Assembly: GCA_025403435.1 (NCBI GenBank)
Contig: CM046348.1
Location: forward strand, 35,088,052-35,152,051
Direction: 5' to 3'
DNA: 64,000 nucleotides
Source: Artocarpus heterophyllus
Taxonomy: Eukaryota > Streptophyta > Magnoliopsida > Rosales > Moraceae
Shown: piece by piece, positions 47,723-58,075 of the stretch
Layout of the letters: every line of letters starts with the position of its first letter
How positions within the stretch are numbered: position 1 is the first letter of the stretch
Notes under the pieces: generated by a model
Told to the model about the DNA's origin: nothing
The model's input: only the letters and a program-made list of their open reading frames with translations
Databases searched by the model: none
Translations under genes and position numbers: made by a program

Positions 47723-48043
47723 TGGGAGTAAGTGAGCTTTAAATGTTATGATGATTGATGAGATATATTGTGATGTTTATATAAGTCCTGATTTTACAAC
47801 TTGGTATATTTAAAGTATAATTGAATAAATTATGATGTGGAATAATTTAAGCAATGTGATTTAACAGTGTTAAGTTATTAAAAAAAATGTATGAATGGAT
47901 CCTGGATAATTATGTTTTGTTATATTTACAATTTAAAGTATTGTATAAGTTTTGGACTTATGTTTATGATTAAAGTTAAACAAGTACGAATGCATGAATG
48001 TAATGACATCTGTAACGTCCCAGCTAAGGGGCGCTACAGGCTT

Positions 48044-48056
48044 TGGTATCAGAGCG
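48044..48056 (+). promoter_or_regulatory. E primer-binding site
   Basis: TGGTATCAGAGCG, five bases after the LTR, complementary to initiator Met tRNA. Confidence 0.88.
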
Positions 48057-48250
48057 ATTTTTTGATTACAATTCATATCGCCACATGTCAATCCAAGTCC
48101 TCCAAGTAAGTATGTTATTAAGTTAGATGTATTGATGCAAGTACGATGATAAGATTAAGGTTTGAATGTTTAATGATTAACGATCCAGTAGTGAAAACCT
48201 GTCTCATATTAGAAGATTATTTCTAAGTTCCTAATTCTTTTAGGAAATTT

Positions 48251-49500
48251 ATGATGGACGGCCATCGAAGAATGTAGACTCGCACCTAAACCAATGAAAG
48301 ACTCATGACAATGATTGCTGAACTACAAAGGCAGTTGGAGGACCAAAGAAGGGAAATTGCCGTTTTAAGGGCCAACGGCCAAAATGATGACCGACGAGGC
48401 AATGATGTGCCTCCTCCTCCTCCTCTGCAGCCACAAGTCAACCAAGTCCGAGCTCCTACTGCTGAACCAAGAGCAGCATATTAGGAACCTCTTCTAGTCA
48501 GATGGAAGAGGGTTAATCCAGTAGACTTTGAGGGTTCAAAAGACCCGTTAGTCGCTCAGGGATGGTTAAAGACGAGCGAAGCCACCCTAAGACTTATGGA
48601 TTTTACAGACAACGAGAAGGTCCTCTGTGCCTCATACTGCCTCATCATGGAGGCCAGAATTTGGTGGGATGGCATCGAACAGAGCAGGAATGTTGAAGAG
48701 ATGACATGGGAAGACTTTGTTCATGAATTCAACACGAAGTTCTTTCATATGAATGTCACAAGGAAGAATTATGAGGAGTTTGAGAGTTTACGACAGGGGG
48801 ATATGTTAGTTACCGATGTGGTGATGAAGTTTGATCAGCTAGCCCGTTTATGTCCTGGCATGGTTATGAATGAAAGTGAAAGGGTCAGAAGACTGATCAG
48901 AGCCCTTAGGCCAGACATTGCTGCAATTGTTGATGGAGCTAGTCCACCCAGGACCCAAGAACAGGTTGTCATGAGGGCTCAACATGCTGAGTTTCATCTG
49001 TCAAAGTTAAGAAGGAACCAGCCTCAGCCCAACCAACAGGTCAACAATGCAAGCAACCAAAACCGCCCTCCCCACAGGAACAACAACAACAACAACAGCA
49101 GCAGCAACAACAACAACCAGAACTAGAGGAACAATAAGAGGAAGGGCAATCCTCAAAACCAGCAAGGCCAAGATAACAAGAGGCACAATGACGGTCAGCG
49201 CAACAACAATGACAGGTGATTTCAACCATGTGCCAAATGTGGAAAGAAGCATCTAGGGGAATGTGGCTTGGGAACAAACCAATGTTTCATCTGTGGGTGT
49301 GAAGACCATTATGTTAAGAACTGCCCCAAGCTAATGAATGCCAATGCCCCGCAGAGACCTCCTCCTCAAGCCCAGCTTCATCAGATGCAAGCCTCCCTTG
49401 AAGGGCCATTTATTAGTCAAGGGAGAATTGAAGGGCCACCGACAAATGCCCGAATGTATGCCATGACGAAAGAACAAGTGGCTGCAGAAGCTTCCAATGT
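48251..49500 (+). pseudogene. gag: E gag, degraded
   Basis: Start at 48251 (MMDGHRRM), with in-frame stops at 48275 (TAG), 48287 (TAA) and 48482 (TAG); an internal ATG at 48305 begins a coiled-coil-like MTMIAELQRQLEDQRREIA. The capsid part is open 48596-49126 (EARIWWDGIEQSRN, FVHEFNTKFF). A poly-Asn/Gln tract encoded by AAC repeats (49078-49120) ends in a TAG, and a TGA follows at 49217. Two zinc knuckles come next: CAKCGKKHLGEC and CFICGCEDHYVKNC, the double arrangement typical of Tekay-type gag. It is in frame with protease. Confidence 0.9.
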
Positions 49501-50764
49501 GGTCACAGGTCAGATAACAAGCTTATTTAATGATGCTTATGTTCTTTTTGATATAGGTGCCACGCATTCTTTTGTATCTATGTCATATGCCAAGAAGTTA
49601 GAGGTTTGTTTAGAGCCTATGAGACAGGGATTCACTACAACACTACCCTCTGAGGAAGTGATATTATCCATGCACTGTTTGCGCGCAGTACCCCTATGGA
49701 TTTCTAATAGGGAACTTTTCGTCAACCTCATTGTGATCGACATGCATGACTATGACATGATTCTTGGGATGGATTTCCTAAGCAAGTACAATGTATCTAT
49801 CGAATGCCGAAAATGAAAGGTGATCTTCCATCCTAAAGGTGATTAGAAGTTCATTTATATTGGTGAGTCCAAAAAGAAACCCAGCATATTTTTATCGACA
49901 ATGAAAGCAAGGAAGTTATTAGCAAGTGGTTGCATGGGCTATCTGGCAAACATTGTAGACAAAAGCCAAGAAGGAAAGACAAGAATTAAAGATGTGAATG
50001 TTGTTCATGAATATGAAGATGCGTTTCCTGATGATCTGACGAGTCTATCGCCAGAAAGAGAAGTTAAATTTGAGATTGAGCTCGCTTCAGGCACCGATCC
50101 AATCTCTAAAGCGCCTTATAGAATGGCCCCGGCGGAATTAAAGGAGCTTCACATGCAATTAAAGGAGCTACTTGACAAAGGTTTCATCAGGCCAAGTCAC
50201 TCACCATGGGGTGCTCCAGTCTTATTTGTAAAGAAGAAGGATGGCACTATGAGACTCTGCATTGACTACAGAGAACTGAACAAGGTGACAATAAAAAACA
50301 AGTACCCATTGCCTCGAATTGATGATTTGTTTGATCAGCTCAAGGGTGCATCAGTGTTCTCAAAGATTGATCTACGATAAGGATATCACCAGTTGAAGGT
50401 TAAAGAAGGAGATATCCCCAAAACTGCTTTCAGGTCGAGGTATGGTCACCATGAATTTGTGGTTATGCCTTTCGGTCTGACGAATGCACCTGCTGCCTTT
50501 ATGGATTTGATGAACAGGGTATTCAAGTATTTTCTTGATAAATTTGTTGTTGTATTTATCGATGATATGCTTGTCTATTCTAAGAATCAAGAAGAACATG
50601 AGGAGCATTTAAGGATTATGCTGGAGACTTTAAGAAGACACCAGCTATATGCTAAGTTCTCCAAATGCGAGTTTTGGCTGGATAAAGTGTCATTCCTAGG
50701 GCATGTTATTTCAAAGGATGGGATTATGGTTGACCCTGCTAAAGTAGAAGCTGTACTCAACTAG
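49501..50764 (+). pseudogene. pol: E protease and reverse transcriptase
   Basis: The protease block reads VLFDIGATHSF (Asp kept, Thr to Ile) with ILGMDFLSKYNVSIEC downstream. A stop at 49814 and another near 49844 precede the linker. RT is nearly complete: [38 protein letters not shown] followed by a TAA at 50378-50380, [17 protein letters not shown] and the intact active site [11 protein letters not shown], to a TAG at 50762. All these parts share the gag frame. Confidence 0.92.
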
Positions 50765-50773
50765 AAGCAACCG

Positions 50774-51494
50774 ATGAATGCAAGTGAAATAAGGAGCTTC
50801 TTGGGTCTAGCAGGTTATTATCAGAGATTCGTGGAAGATTTCTCCAAGATAGCAGCTCCACTCATGAACTTAACTCGCAAGGGAAAGAAGTATGAATGGA
50901 CGGATGCATGTGAAAAGAGTTTTCAAGAACTGAAGAAAAGATTAACGACGGCTCCAGTGTTGGCAATTCCTGAAGGAAATGATGGGTTCGTAATCTATAG
51001 TGATGCATCCAAGATGGGTCTCGGAGCTATATTAAAGCAAAATGAAAAGGTGATTGCTTATGCTTCAAGACAACTGAAGGATTATGAAAAGAACTATCCT
51101 ACTCATGATCTTGAGTTAGCATCAGTCGTTTTTGCGTTGAAGATATGAGGTCCAATGAAAGATCTTCACTGATCATCAAACTCTGAAGTACTTTTTCATG
51201 CAAAGAGACCTGAACATGAGACAACGAAGATGGCTAGAGTTGGTGAAGGATTACGATTGTGAAATCCTTTATCATCCTAGGAAAGCTAACCGAGTGGCTG
51301 ATGCTCTAAGTAGGAAGTCAGTTGCCACGTTGATGTCAATGCAAGCAATGTCTCCGCCTTTAAGGAAGGAAATTCTAGACTTCGGTTTAGAACTTATAGC
51401 AAGCCAGCTATTAGTACTCTTTCTTGCTCTGACGATGCATGATGAAATTCAGAGTAAGCAAGATGACGATGTAAGCCTTGTAAGGATCAAGTAA
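50774..51494 (+). pseudogene. pol: E RNase H, frameshifted
   Basis: [25 protein letters not shown] connects RT to RNase H, which has [13 protein letters not shown] and [11 protein letters not shown]. At 51146 a TGA and a short deletion (about 51150-51175) remove part of the next motif and shift the frame. The C-terminal part ([27 protein letters not shown]) continues in a second frame from 51198 to a TAA at 51492. This is the only frameshift recognised in E. Confidence 0.9.
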
Positions 51495-51497
51495 GAA

Positions 51498-52877
51498 ATG
51501 AAAGAAGGAAAATGTCAAGAGTTTCGTATTGCAAATGACAGAACTCTGTACCTTAAGGGCCGTTTATGTGTTCCCAATTTTGATAATTTAAGGGAAAAGA
51601 TCTTGGCAGAAATTCATGACACTCCTTATTCTATTCATCCTGGTGCAACAAAGATGTATAATGATCTAAGAGGTAACTTTTGGTGGTTTGGAATGAAACG
51701 TGATGTTGCAAAGTATGTGAAGAAATGTATGATATGTCAGCAAGTAAAGGCAGAACACCAGAGACCTGGTGGTGAAATGCAGTCTATCCAAATACCAGAA
51801 TGGAAATGGGAGGAAATAGCAATGGATTTCATTATTGGCTTACCCAGAACTACGACCGGTTATGATGCAATTTGGTTAGTTGTGGATCAGCTGATGAAAA
51901 CAGCGCATTTCATTCCTATCAAGATCACTTACTCTATGGAACGGTTAGCGAAACTCTATGTTAAGGAAATTGTATGACTTCATGGGATTCCCAAGTCGAT
52001 TATCTTAGATCGTAATGGCAGGTCCACATCTAAGTTTTGGAAGAGTGTACAGACTACAATGGGAACCAGGCTTCATTTTAGTACAGCTTTTCATCCTCAG
52101 ACTGACGGCCAAACGGAGAGCACGAACTTGATTTTAGAAGATATGCTACAAGCTTGTTCTCTCGATTTTAAGACCAGCTGGTGTAAAATGTTGCCGTTAG
52201 CAGAGTTTCCTTACAACAATAGCTTTCAGGCAACAATTGGGATGGCACCATATGAAGCACTGTATGGGCGAAAATGCATGTCGCCTATATGTTGGCACGA
52301 AGCTGGTGAAATGAAATTGATGGAAAGCGTAGATGTTGAAAGAACCGATTTTGTGAATGAAACTTCTGAGATGATAAAGTTGATAAGAAGAAGAATAGAG
52401 ACCACACAAAGCCATCAGAAGAGTTACGCTGACAAGAGAAGAAGACCCTTAGAGTTCACCGTGGGCGAATATGTGTTTTTGAGAGTTGTGCCAATGAAAG
52501 GGGTTATGAGATTTGGGAAGAAAAGAAAGTTAAGCCCAAGATTCATCGGTCCTTATGAAGTTGTGAAACAAATAGGCAAAGTAGCTTATCAGCTGAAGTT
52601 GCCTTCTAAGATGTGTGCAATGCACGATGTATTTCATGTCTCCATGCTCAAGAAGTATGTTCCAGACCCTACGCATGTGATTGAGCCATAAGTGATCGAG
52701 ATACGAGAAGACTTAAGTTACGAAGAAAAGCCAATGAAGATACTCGATCGGAAAACCAAGACCTTAAGGAATAAAGAAATTCCATTGGTTAAGGTATTAT
52801 GGCGAAATCAGCAAGTCGAAGAAGCCACATGCGAACGTGAAGATGACATGAGATCTATGTATCCGCAATTATTCTAA
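51498..52877 (+). pseudogene. pol: E integrase with chromodomain
   Basis: Zinc domain (HPGATKMYNDLRGNFWW, KKCMICQQVK), then Asp in IAMDFIIGLPR, Asp in IILDRNGRS, and Glu in DGQTESTN, so the triad is kept. Stops: TGA at 51975-51977 between the two Asp, and TAA at 52689-52691 before the tail. C-terminal GPYEVVKQIGKVAYQL and [11 protein letters not shown] lead to a chromodomain-like tail, 52692-52877 (MKILDRKTKTLRNKEIPLVK, EEATCEREDDM). Confidence 0.92.
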
Positions 52878-52899
52878 GTTTTGAGGACAAAACTTTTAT

Positions 52900-52913
52900 A
52901 AGGTGGGGAGAAT
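52900..52913 (+). promoter_or_regulatory. E polypurine tract
   Basis: AAGGTGGGGAGAAT, immediately before the 3' LTR. Confidence 0.8.
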
Positions 52914-53158
52914 TGTAACACCCACCTATTTTTATGTAACGGACCACATTAAGTTAGTAACGATGTTAAGGAATTTTATTAATAATTATGTTATATGTTA
53001 TGAAATATGCTTTAAATGTTACTAACTTTTTATGTCAAGTTTTATAACAGGTGATGACCGCTTGGTATCGTTGTGCTCAAATGTTCATGTGAATTATTTA
53101 ATGTATGTTTAATTATGATGCATGATGAATTGAATGCTTTAATGTTTGGTATTTAAGG

Positions 53159-53290
53159 ACAGTTCAACAGGCCAAACTTTTAAGATCGGCAGGCCGAACA
53201 GTCTGCCCAAGACCGGCAGGCCGAAGAAATCCATCGACAGGCCGAACTTGGTAGAATCGATAGGCCGAAGAGGAAAATCGACAGGCCGAA
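53159..53290 (+). repeat. Palindrome cluster 1 in E 3' LTR, 6 units
   Basis: Same count as 45301-45434; differences are mainly CpG transitions such as TCGGCAGG to TCAACAGG. Confidence 0.83.
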
Positions 53291-55427
53291 CACGGCTGAC
53301 GAGCAGTCAGCAGAAATCTCTCCAAAAATTATGGCTGAGTTAATTATGTTAATTGGATGATTTAATGTGATTAATTGGCATAATAATGGAATGTTTTATC
53401 AGTTAAGGAAATTAAAGGGTTTGACTTTGCATTGATTTGTGTTATTTTAAATAGTTTCCCATTTTAAGAGGGCAAAATATGGTAAGATGTGATGATTTGT
53501 TTGACTTTCCTTTTTCTTCTCTCCTTCCTTCACACTTAGGGCTGTCAAACAGTCAGAATTTCTGACTTAATGAAGGGCAATGAATTTCATTATGATTGTT
53601 ACCTTAAAAAAAAAATTTTAACGTTTTCTTTCCTCAGATTTTTCTCTCAACTTCTCACTCTTCTCTCCTTCATTTCTGAGATATTTCTCATTCATTTCTC
53701 ATTTCCTCTCTTCCTCTTCTCTTGTCCACGCATTTCACTTCCTTCTCTCTCAAAAATTTTCTGCAAGAAAATTGAAAGAAAAGTCATATTTCATTGGTTG
53801 AAATCAAGGGTTTTGAGAAGAAATTTCAAGGTAAGAACTCAATTTTTCTTTGTGTTTTTGAAAGAATTCTTCTCCTCCAAATCGTCTACAATATCTTTCT
53901 CTAGGTATTGTAGTTGTTCTGAATTGTTAATATGTTATGCATGTATGTGTTATGCAATGTTTTTTCAAGTTTCATGTTATTTCTGTGTTTTTATGATGAA
54001 ATATGAATTTTCTATCTTCTACCCCTCACAGTAAAATTTTACTATTTAATCTTGATGCATGAAAAAAGTAATGTTATTCAAAGGGGTAAATATGATGTTT
54101 TTCATGGTAGTCGTCAAGAATGTGCATGTGAAAGGTATGTTGAATGTATTTTATGTTATGAAATTTTTATGAGATTACATTAAGAAAACTATTTTAATAA
54201 ATGTAATTTCTGGATTTTGTTTATGAAATGTTATGTATGTTTAAATGATTTTATGATAATGAAATAATTGTATGCAAGATAATATGGTGTTTGTATGAAT
54301 TTTAAAATGTATGTATTTTAAATTATTAGAAAACGTTTTTCAAAAAGATTTTCATGTTTTGATGATATATTTAAGGAAGCATGTTATGAATAGTATTTTT
54401 AGGTGATGATAATGTTATGTTTTCTCAATGTTGATTATGATTATAATATGAGATGAATGTATATATGAATGAATGTTATACATATGAATGAAATATGAAA
54501 GAATGATATGTGAATGAATGTTTTATGATAAGAATTGATTTTATTGTATTTTTTTTAAATGGATAAATGGCATGAACACTCAAAGAAGCGAGCACATCAA
54601 GACCGCGGCGTCATCACTAAAAGTATACTAAGGTTAAGTAAGCCAGCGTTAAAGTAAGTATATTCTCACCTGCAACATGACACGTTTTTATAAGATTTGA
54701 TGTTATGTTCATAATGATATTCATGATGATTTTATGGATATTTTCCTTAAGAATTTCTATGAAAGATTTTCATGATTTTAAGTTATGCATGATGATTATG
54801 GCATGTTTCAAAGTATGAAAATTATGTATATATGTATCACATAATAAGTGTTGCACACCAATGTTATGAAATGAAATGTTAAGATGTCATGTTTGGTTTT
54901 GGATTGGCTACCCTTCTCCTCTCATGACGGCGCGCCTATGATGATGTTTATGGTGCAACACTTGGGCCCTTAAGATAAAATGGAATAAGTTTCTAAATGA
55001 TGAATGCAATGAAAGATATGTTCTATGAAATTGTGCTTAAGGCACTTTTATGATATGATGACAATGATGATGATGATGTTTATGAAATGTTTTAATTTGT
55101 GAGAATTATATGTACTTACTAAGCATTAGCTTAATCATGTTTTATGTCATGTTGCAGATAAGGGTAAGAAAGTCATGGATTAGGCGGAGGACATGGAAAG
55201 GCATGTGAGCACTAAGCACGATGAATTGTAACCGGAAGCACGCCAAGAAGAACGGTTTTATGTTTTTAATCAAGTTATATATTTTGAAATTTTTTTTTAT
55301 GTTAAGTTTTAAGAATGCTTAAACTATGGTTTTATAAGTTATTTATCTTTTTAATGAATTTTGATCTTCCGCATTTTTATGAAAGTTGGTTTATTTTAAA
55401 AATTAAGTTTTCTCAAAGATTTTTGGC

Positions 55428-55607
55428 TCAGTCGGCCTGCCGAACGTCCTTGGTCAGCCTGCCGAAGTCTGAAGGTTCGGCTTGTCGAATGAAGTTAAGA
55501 TTTTAAGCCAGTTTGCAAAGCCTCTGCCAGCCTACCGGTTGAGGGAACTCTGGCCTGCCGATCATGTTCGGCCTGCCGATGTCCCAAGTTTGGCCTGCCG
55601 AACTGTG
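55428..55607 (+). repeat. Palindrome cluster 2 in E 3' LTR, 7 units
   Basis: One unit fewer than 47524-47722: the TTCGGCCTGCCGAAC after the third unit is missing. Confidence 0.83.
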
Positions 55608-56022
55608 GGAGTAAGTGAGCTTTAAATGTTATGATGATTGATGAGATATATTGTGATGTTTATATAAGTCCTGATTTTTCAACTTGGTATATTTAAAGTA
55701 TAATTGAATAAATTATGATGTGGAATAATTTAAGCAATGTGATTTAACAATGTTAAGTTATTAAAAAAAAATGTATGAATGGATCCTGGATAATTATGTT
55801 TTGTTATATTTACAATTTAAAGTATTGTATAAGTTTTGGACTTATGTTTATGATTAAAGTTAAACAAGTACGAATGTATGAATGTAACGACATCTGTGAC
55901 GTCCGAGCTAAGGGGCGTTACACCAACTCTCTATAAAATTAAATTCAAGCATAGGAGAGATTAAGACCACAAAATTTATACATATAACATGATCACAAAC
56001 TCATAAATTTATGTAAAAACTT

Positions 56023-56035
56023 GGCTTTGATGCCA
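56023..56035 (-). promoter_or_regulatory. F primer-binding site
   Basis: Sense TGGCATCAAAGCC, two bases after the 5' LTR; one T-to-C change from the usual TGGTATC. Confidence 0.75.
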
Positions 56036-56430
56036 ATTGTTAGAAAAAATAGTACACAGTAGAATTTTAAAATTTTTACAACAGAGTATTTTCTAAAACA
56101 CAAGTTTGACATGCTATATGCATAAATTAACCAAATCTTACTAACCTTTGTGTGTCGAAGAACCCTCGCAAAACGTGAAGAGAAGTAATGTTCTAGAAGA
56201 GCCTCAACCAAATGGTTTTCTTTGTTATTCTCTATCCACAACTGGATTGAGTGTGGGCTCACACGTACAGCTCTTCTACCAGGTGATTCTCCTTACAACC
56301 AATCGAGAGAACCCAAAGCAAGTGTTCGTGATTTGTGAACAAAAGCTCTCAAGGAGTTTTTAGATTCTCACTAACAGAGTATCACTCTTAATCTCTCAAT
56401 TGATCTAAGTAACTCTTAAGACTTACTCCC

Positions 56431-56438
56431 TTTATATA
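56431..56438 (-). promoter_or_regulatory. F 5' LTR TATA box
   Basis: Sense TATATAAA in TCTATATAAAGGGAG; conserved in the left LTR (37612-37619), with TATAAAAA at the same place in H (60421-60428). Confidence 0.65.
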
Positions 56439-56555
56439 GAAATTGGTCCTAGGGTTAGTCCTTATCAGATTAGGTCTCAAAAACTCGAAATAGAATCAAG
56501 TTCGGATCAATATCTGATAAGATCTGTGTGGAAACTCGTGATCTTATCCTTTGCT

Positions 56556-56641
56556 GATTGGCAGGCCGAACCACCTGATCGACAGGCTAAACAGGCCCCC
56601 ATTAGCAGGCCTAACACATCCATCGGTAGGCCGAACTGCCG
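56556..56641 (-). repeat. Palindrome cluster in F 5' LTR, 4 units
   Basis: TGGCAGGCCGAAC, CGACAGGCTAAAC, TAGCAGGCCTAAC and TCGGTAGGCCGAAC, at 118-205 bases upstream of the TATA box in the sense direction, an enhancer-like position. Confidence 0.82.
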
Positions 56642-58075
56642 AATAAAAATCTCACGAATCTTTTATTTTTCACGTGAGATCTATAGGATAAAGTCTTAGT
56701 TTTAATTCAAATAACCCAATAGAGAAGTTATCTGATCAAAACAAATTTATCTAGATAATCTCTAAGAAAATAAATCAATTTCCAATAATTCTACAACTTT
56801 ATCTTGATTTAATTTATCTAAAATTAAATCAACCGGTAAACAAACAAGAATTATCCGATCCCAATAATTCAACAAGTTTATCTTGAATCAATTTTATCAC
56901 AAACTTAATTCAACCGATAAATAGACATGAATTATCTGATTCTTTCAAATTTTAACCAATTTGATAAATCTGACATAAGTCATCAATTATTGGAAAAGCA
57001 CGTCGTGTCGTTACAGGATGTTGTGAGCTAGCAAAGGAGACCAAATGGACCTATATAGTTCAAGCTCCCGATAATTATGAAACCCAATATCCCAAATATA
57101 CATTTCATAATTATCAACTCCAACGCTACTCCACTAAAAGCTTGGAGCTACACTCTCGAACTACATAGAATTATGAAGCTCGTATAGTGAAGTATTCATG
57201 ACATATCATAGTGTATCGTATCCCCATATGATAATCCATAACTGGCTTAAGGACAAGTTCTGCCTTACCTTCCTAATTATTTTTATCTTACGTTCCATTA
57301 TCTCACCATCAGAAAACTTACTATCTAATGACAGTATACAATTCGGTTACATCTATGTATCCAAATGGTTGAGCGCTTCAGTTTTCCAATTACAGGATAA
57401 CGCATATAAGAGGATATCATTACTCCTAAAAAGGAGCTATGGATTCCATATCTATGAATAACAGGTCTACGCTATCAAAAGTCATGCCTCCAACGTACCG
57501 ACATGCATACCACTATTAAGATGTGGGTGTCACCCTTTGGTACATCAAAAGACACAAGCCAAGACAACGAACCCACTATTCATCTCAGGATTATGATACA
57601 ACACATATGATTGTCTAAAGTGAATCAATTTTCCGAGATAGAATTATTAATCCAAATCAATTCACTTTATGTCCCGATCCAACACATCGTCACCTATGAC
57701 AACGTGCCAATGTTTTTATTCATGGAGTCTACCTTCGATGGTCAAGATAAACTATCTCCCAAAAGGGATATAGACAACATAACAATCTTTGCATGAATAA
57801 AGCACCCAACTTTATTCCCTCGACTGTGGATCTTATAATTTAGACCATCACCTTAAAAATCGTGTCTTTCGCATAATCTGTCCATTATTTGCCCAATACT
57901 TAAGGTTTAGATCGACAGTCTCAGACTTTTGTTTGCTTAACATACATTCAACAAATATGAACGTAAAGAGGACAAGATTTGGTATATAAATAATAAATAA
58001 ATTCTTTATTGATAAAAATGTCTCCAAAAACTTATCATATTTTTACTCCTCAGGGCATACATGTCTAACACTTAT

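Larger units (their letters stand above)
45054..48038 (+). repeat. E 5' LTR
   Basis: 2985 bp, starts TATAACACCC (TG changed to TA) and ends GGGGCGCTACA. CT-rich tract 45645-45900, splice-donor-like TTTCAAG|GTAAGA at 45970/45971, ATG-rich low-complexity DNA at 46100-47200, and two oppositely oriented palindrome clusters. Confidence 0.93.
45971..48243 (+). other. E predicted leader intron
   Basis: Donor TTTCAAG|GTAAGA, the best consensus in the window, and acceptor CCTAATTCTTTTAG| ending at 48243, seven bases before the gag ATG at 48251. It would remove 2.27 kb with cluster 2 and the primer-binding site. Inferred. Confidence 0.5.
45054..55922 (+). mobile_element. Element E: Ty3/gypsy chromovirus (Tekay/Del-like) in F leader
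   Basis: 10.87 kb with perfect CCAAC duplication (45049-45053 and 55923-55927). LTRs of about 3 kb (45054-48038 and 52914-55922), primer-binding site, polypurine tract, one long gag-pol frame and a chromodomain tail. Two adjacent zinc knuckles and very long LTRs suggest the Tekay (Del) clade. The LTRs differ at only a few percent of sites by eye, so it is one of the youngest insertions. Stops and one frameshift remain. Confidence 0.93.
52914..55922 (+). repeat. E 3' LTR
   Basis: 3009 bp, TGTAACACCC to GGGGCGTTACA. It differs from the 5' LTR by scattered substitutions, a 45-base insertion of ATG-rich sequence at about 54477-54521 and one palindrome unit less in cluster 2. Clusters at 53159-53290 and 55428-55607. 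Confidence 0.93.
43533..56145 (-). other. F predicted leader intron (now containing E)
   Basis: Donor-like CAAAG|GTTAGTAAG in the 5' LTR (intron start 56145) and acceptor TTCTTTATTGTAG| ending at 43533, just before gag. Without E and its duplicated target the intron would be about 1.74 kb. Inferred. Confidence 0.45.
34998..58070 (-). mobile_element. Element F: Ty1/copia, carrying nested D and E
   Basis: Perfect duplication CTTAT at 34993-34997 and 58071-58075 in element G. LTRs TGTTGGAAAAAAT...CTAACA (left, cut by D) and TGTTAGAAAAAAT...CTAACA (56038-58070). A primer-binding site at 56023-56035 and polypurine tract at 39242-39257 show minus orientation. Copia gene order on the minus strand from 43525 to 39256. 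E (45054-55922) sits in the leader. Total own sequence is about 10 kb. Same family as H. Inactive: many stops and a scrambled gag. Confidence 0.92.
56038..58070 (-). repeat. F 5' LTR
   Basis: 2033 bp, uninterrupted copy of the F LTR. Sense TATA box TATATAAA at 56431-56438, donor-like GTTAGTAAG at 56145, palindrome cluster at 56556-56641. Confidence 0.92.

Noticed and set aside
48044..48056. Possible tRNA gene at the Met-tRNA matches
   Set aside because: Only the 3'-end complement (primer-binding site) is present at each LTR; no cloverleaf flanks it.
49041..49277. Minus-strand Cys-rich frame resembling a small secreted Cys peptide
   Set aside because: Antisense of the AAC-repeat (poly-Asn) tract in E gag.
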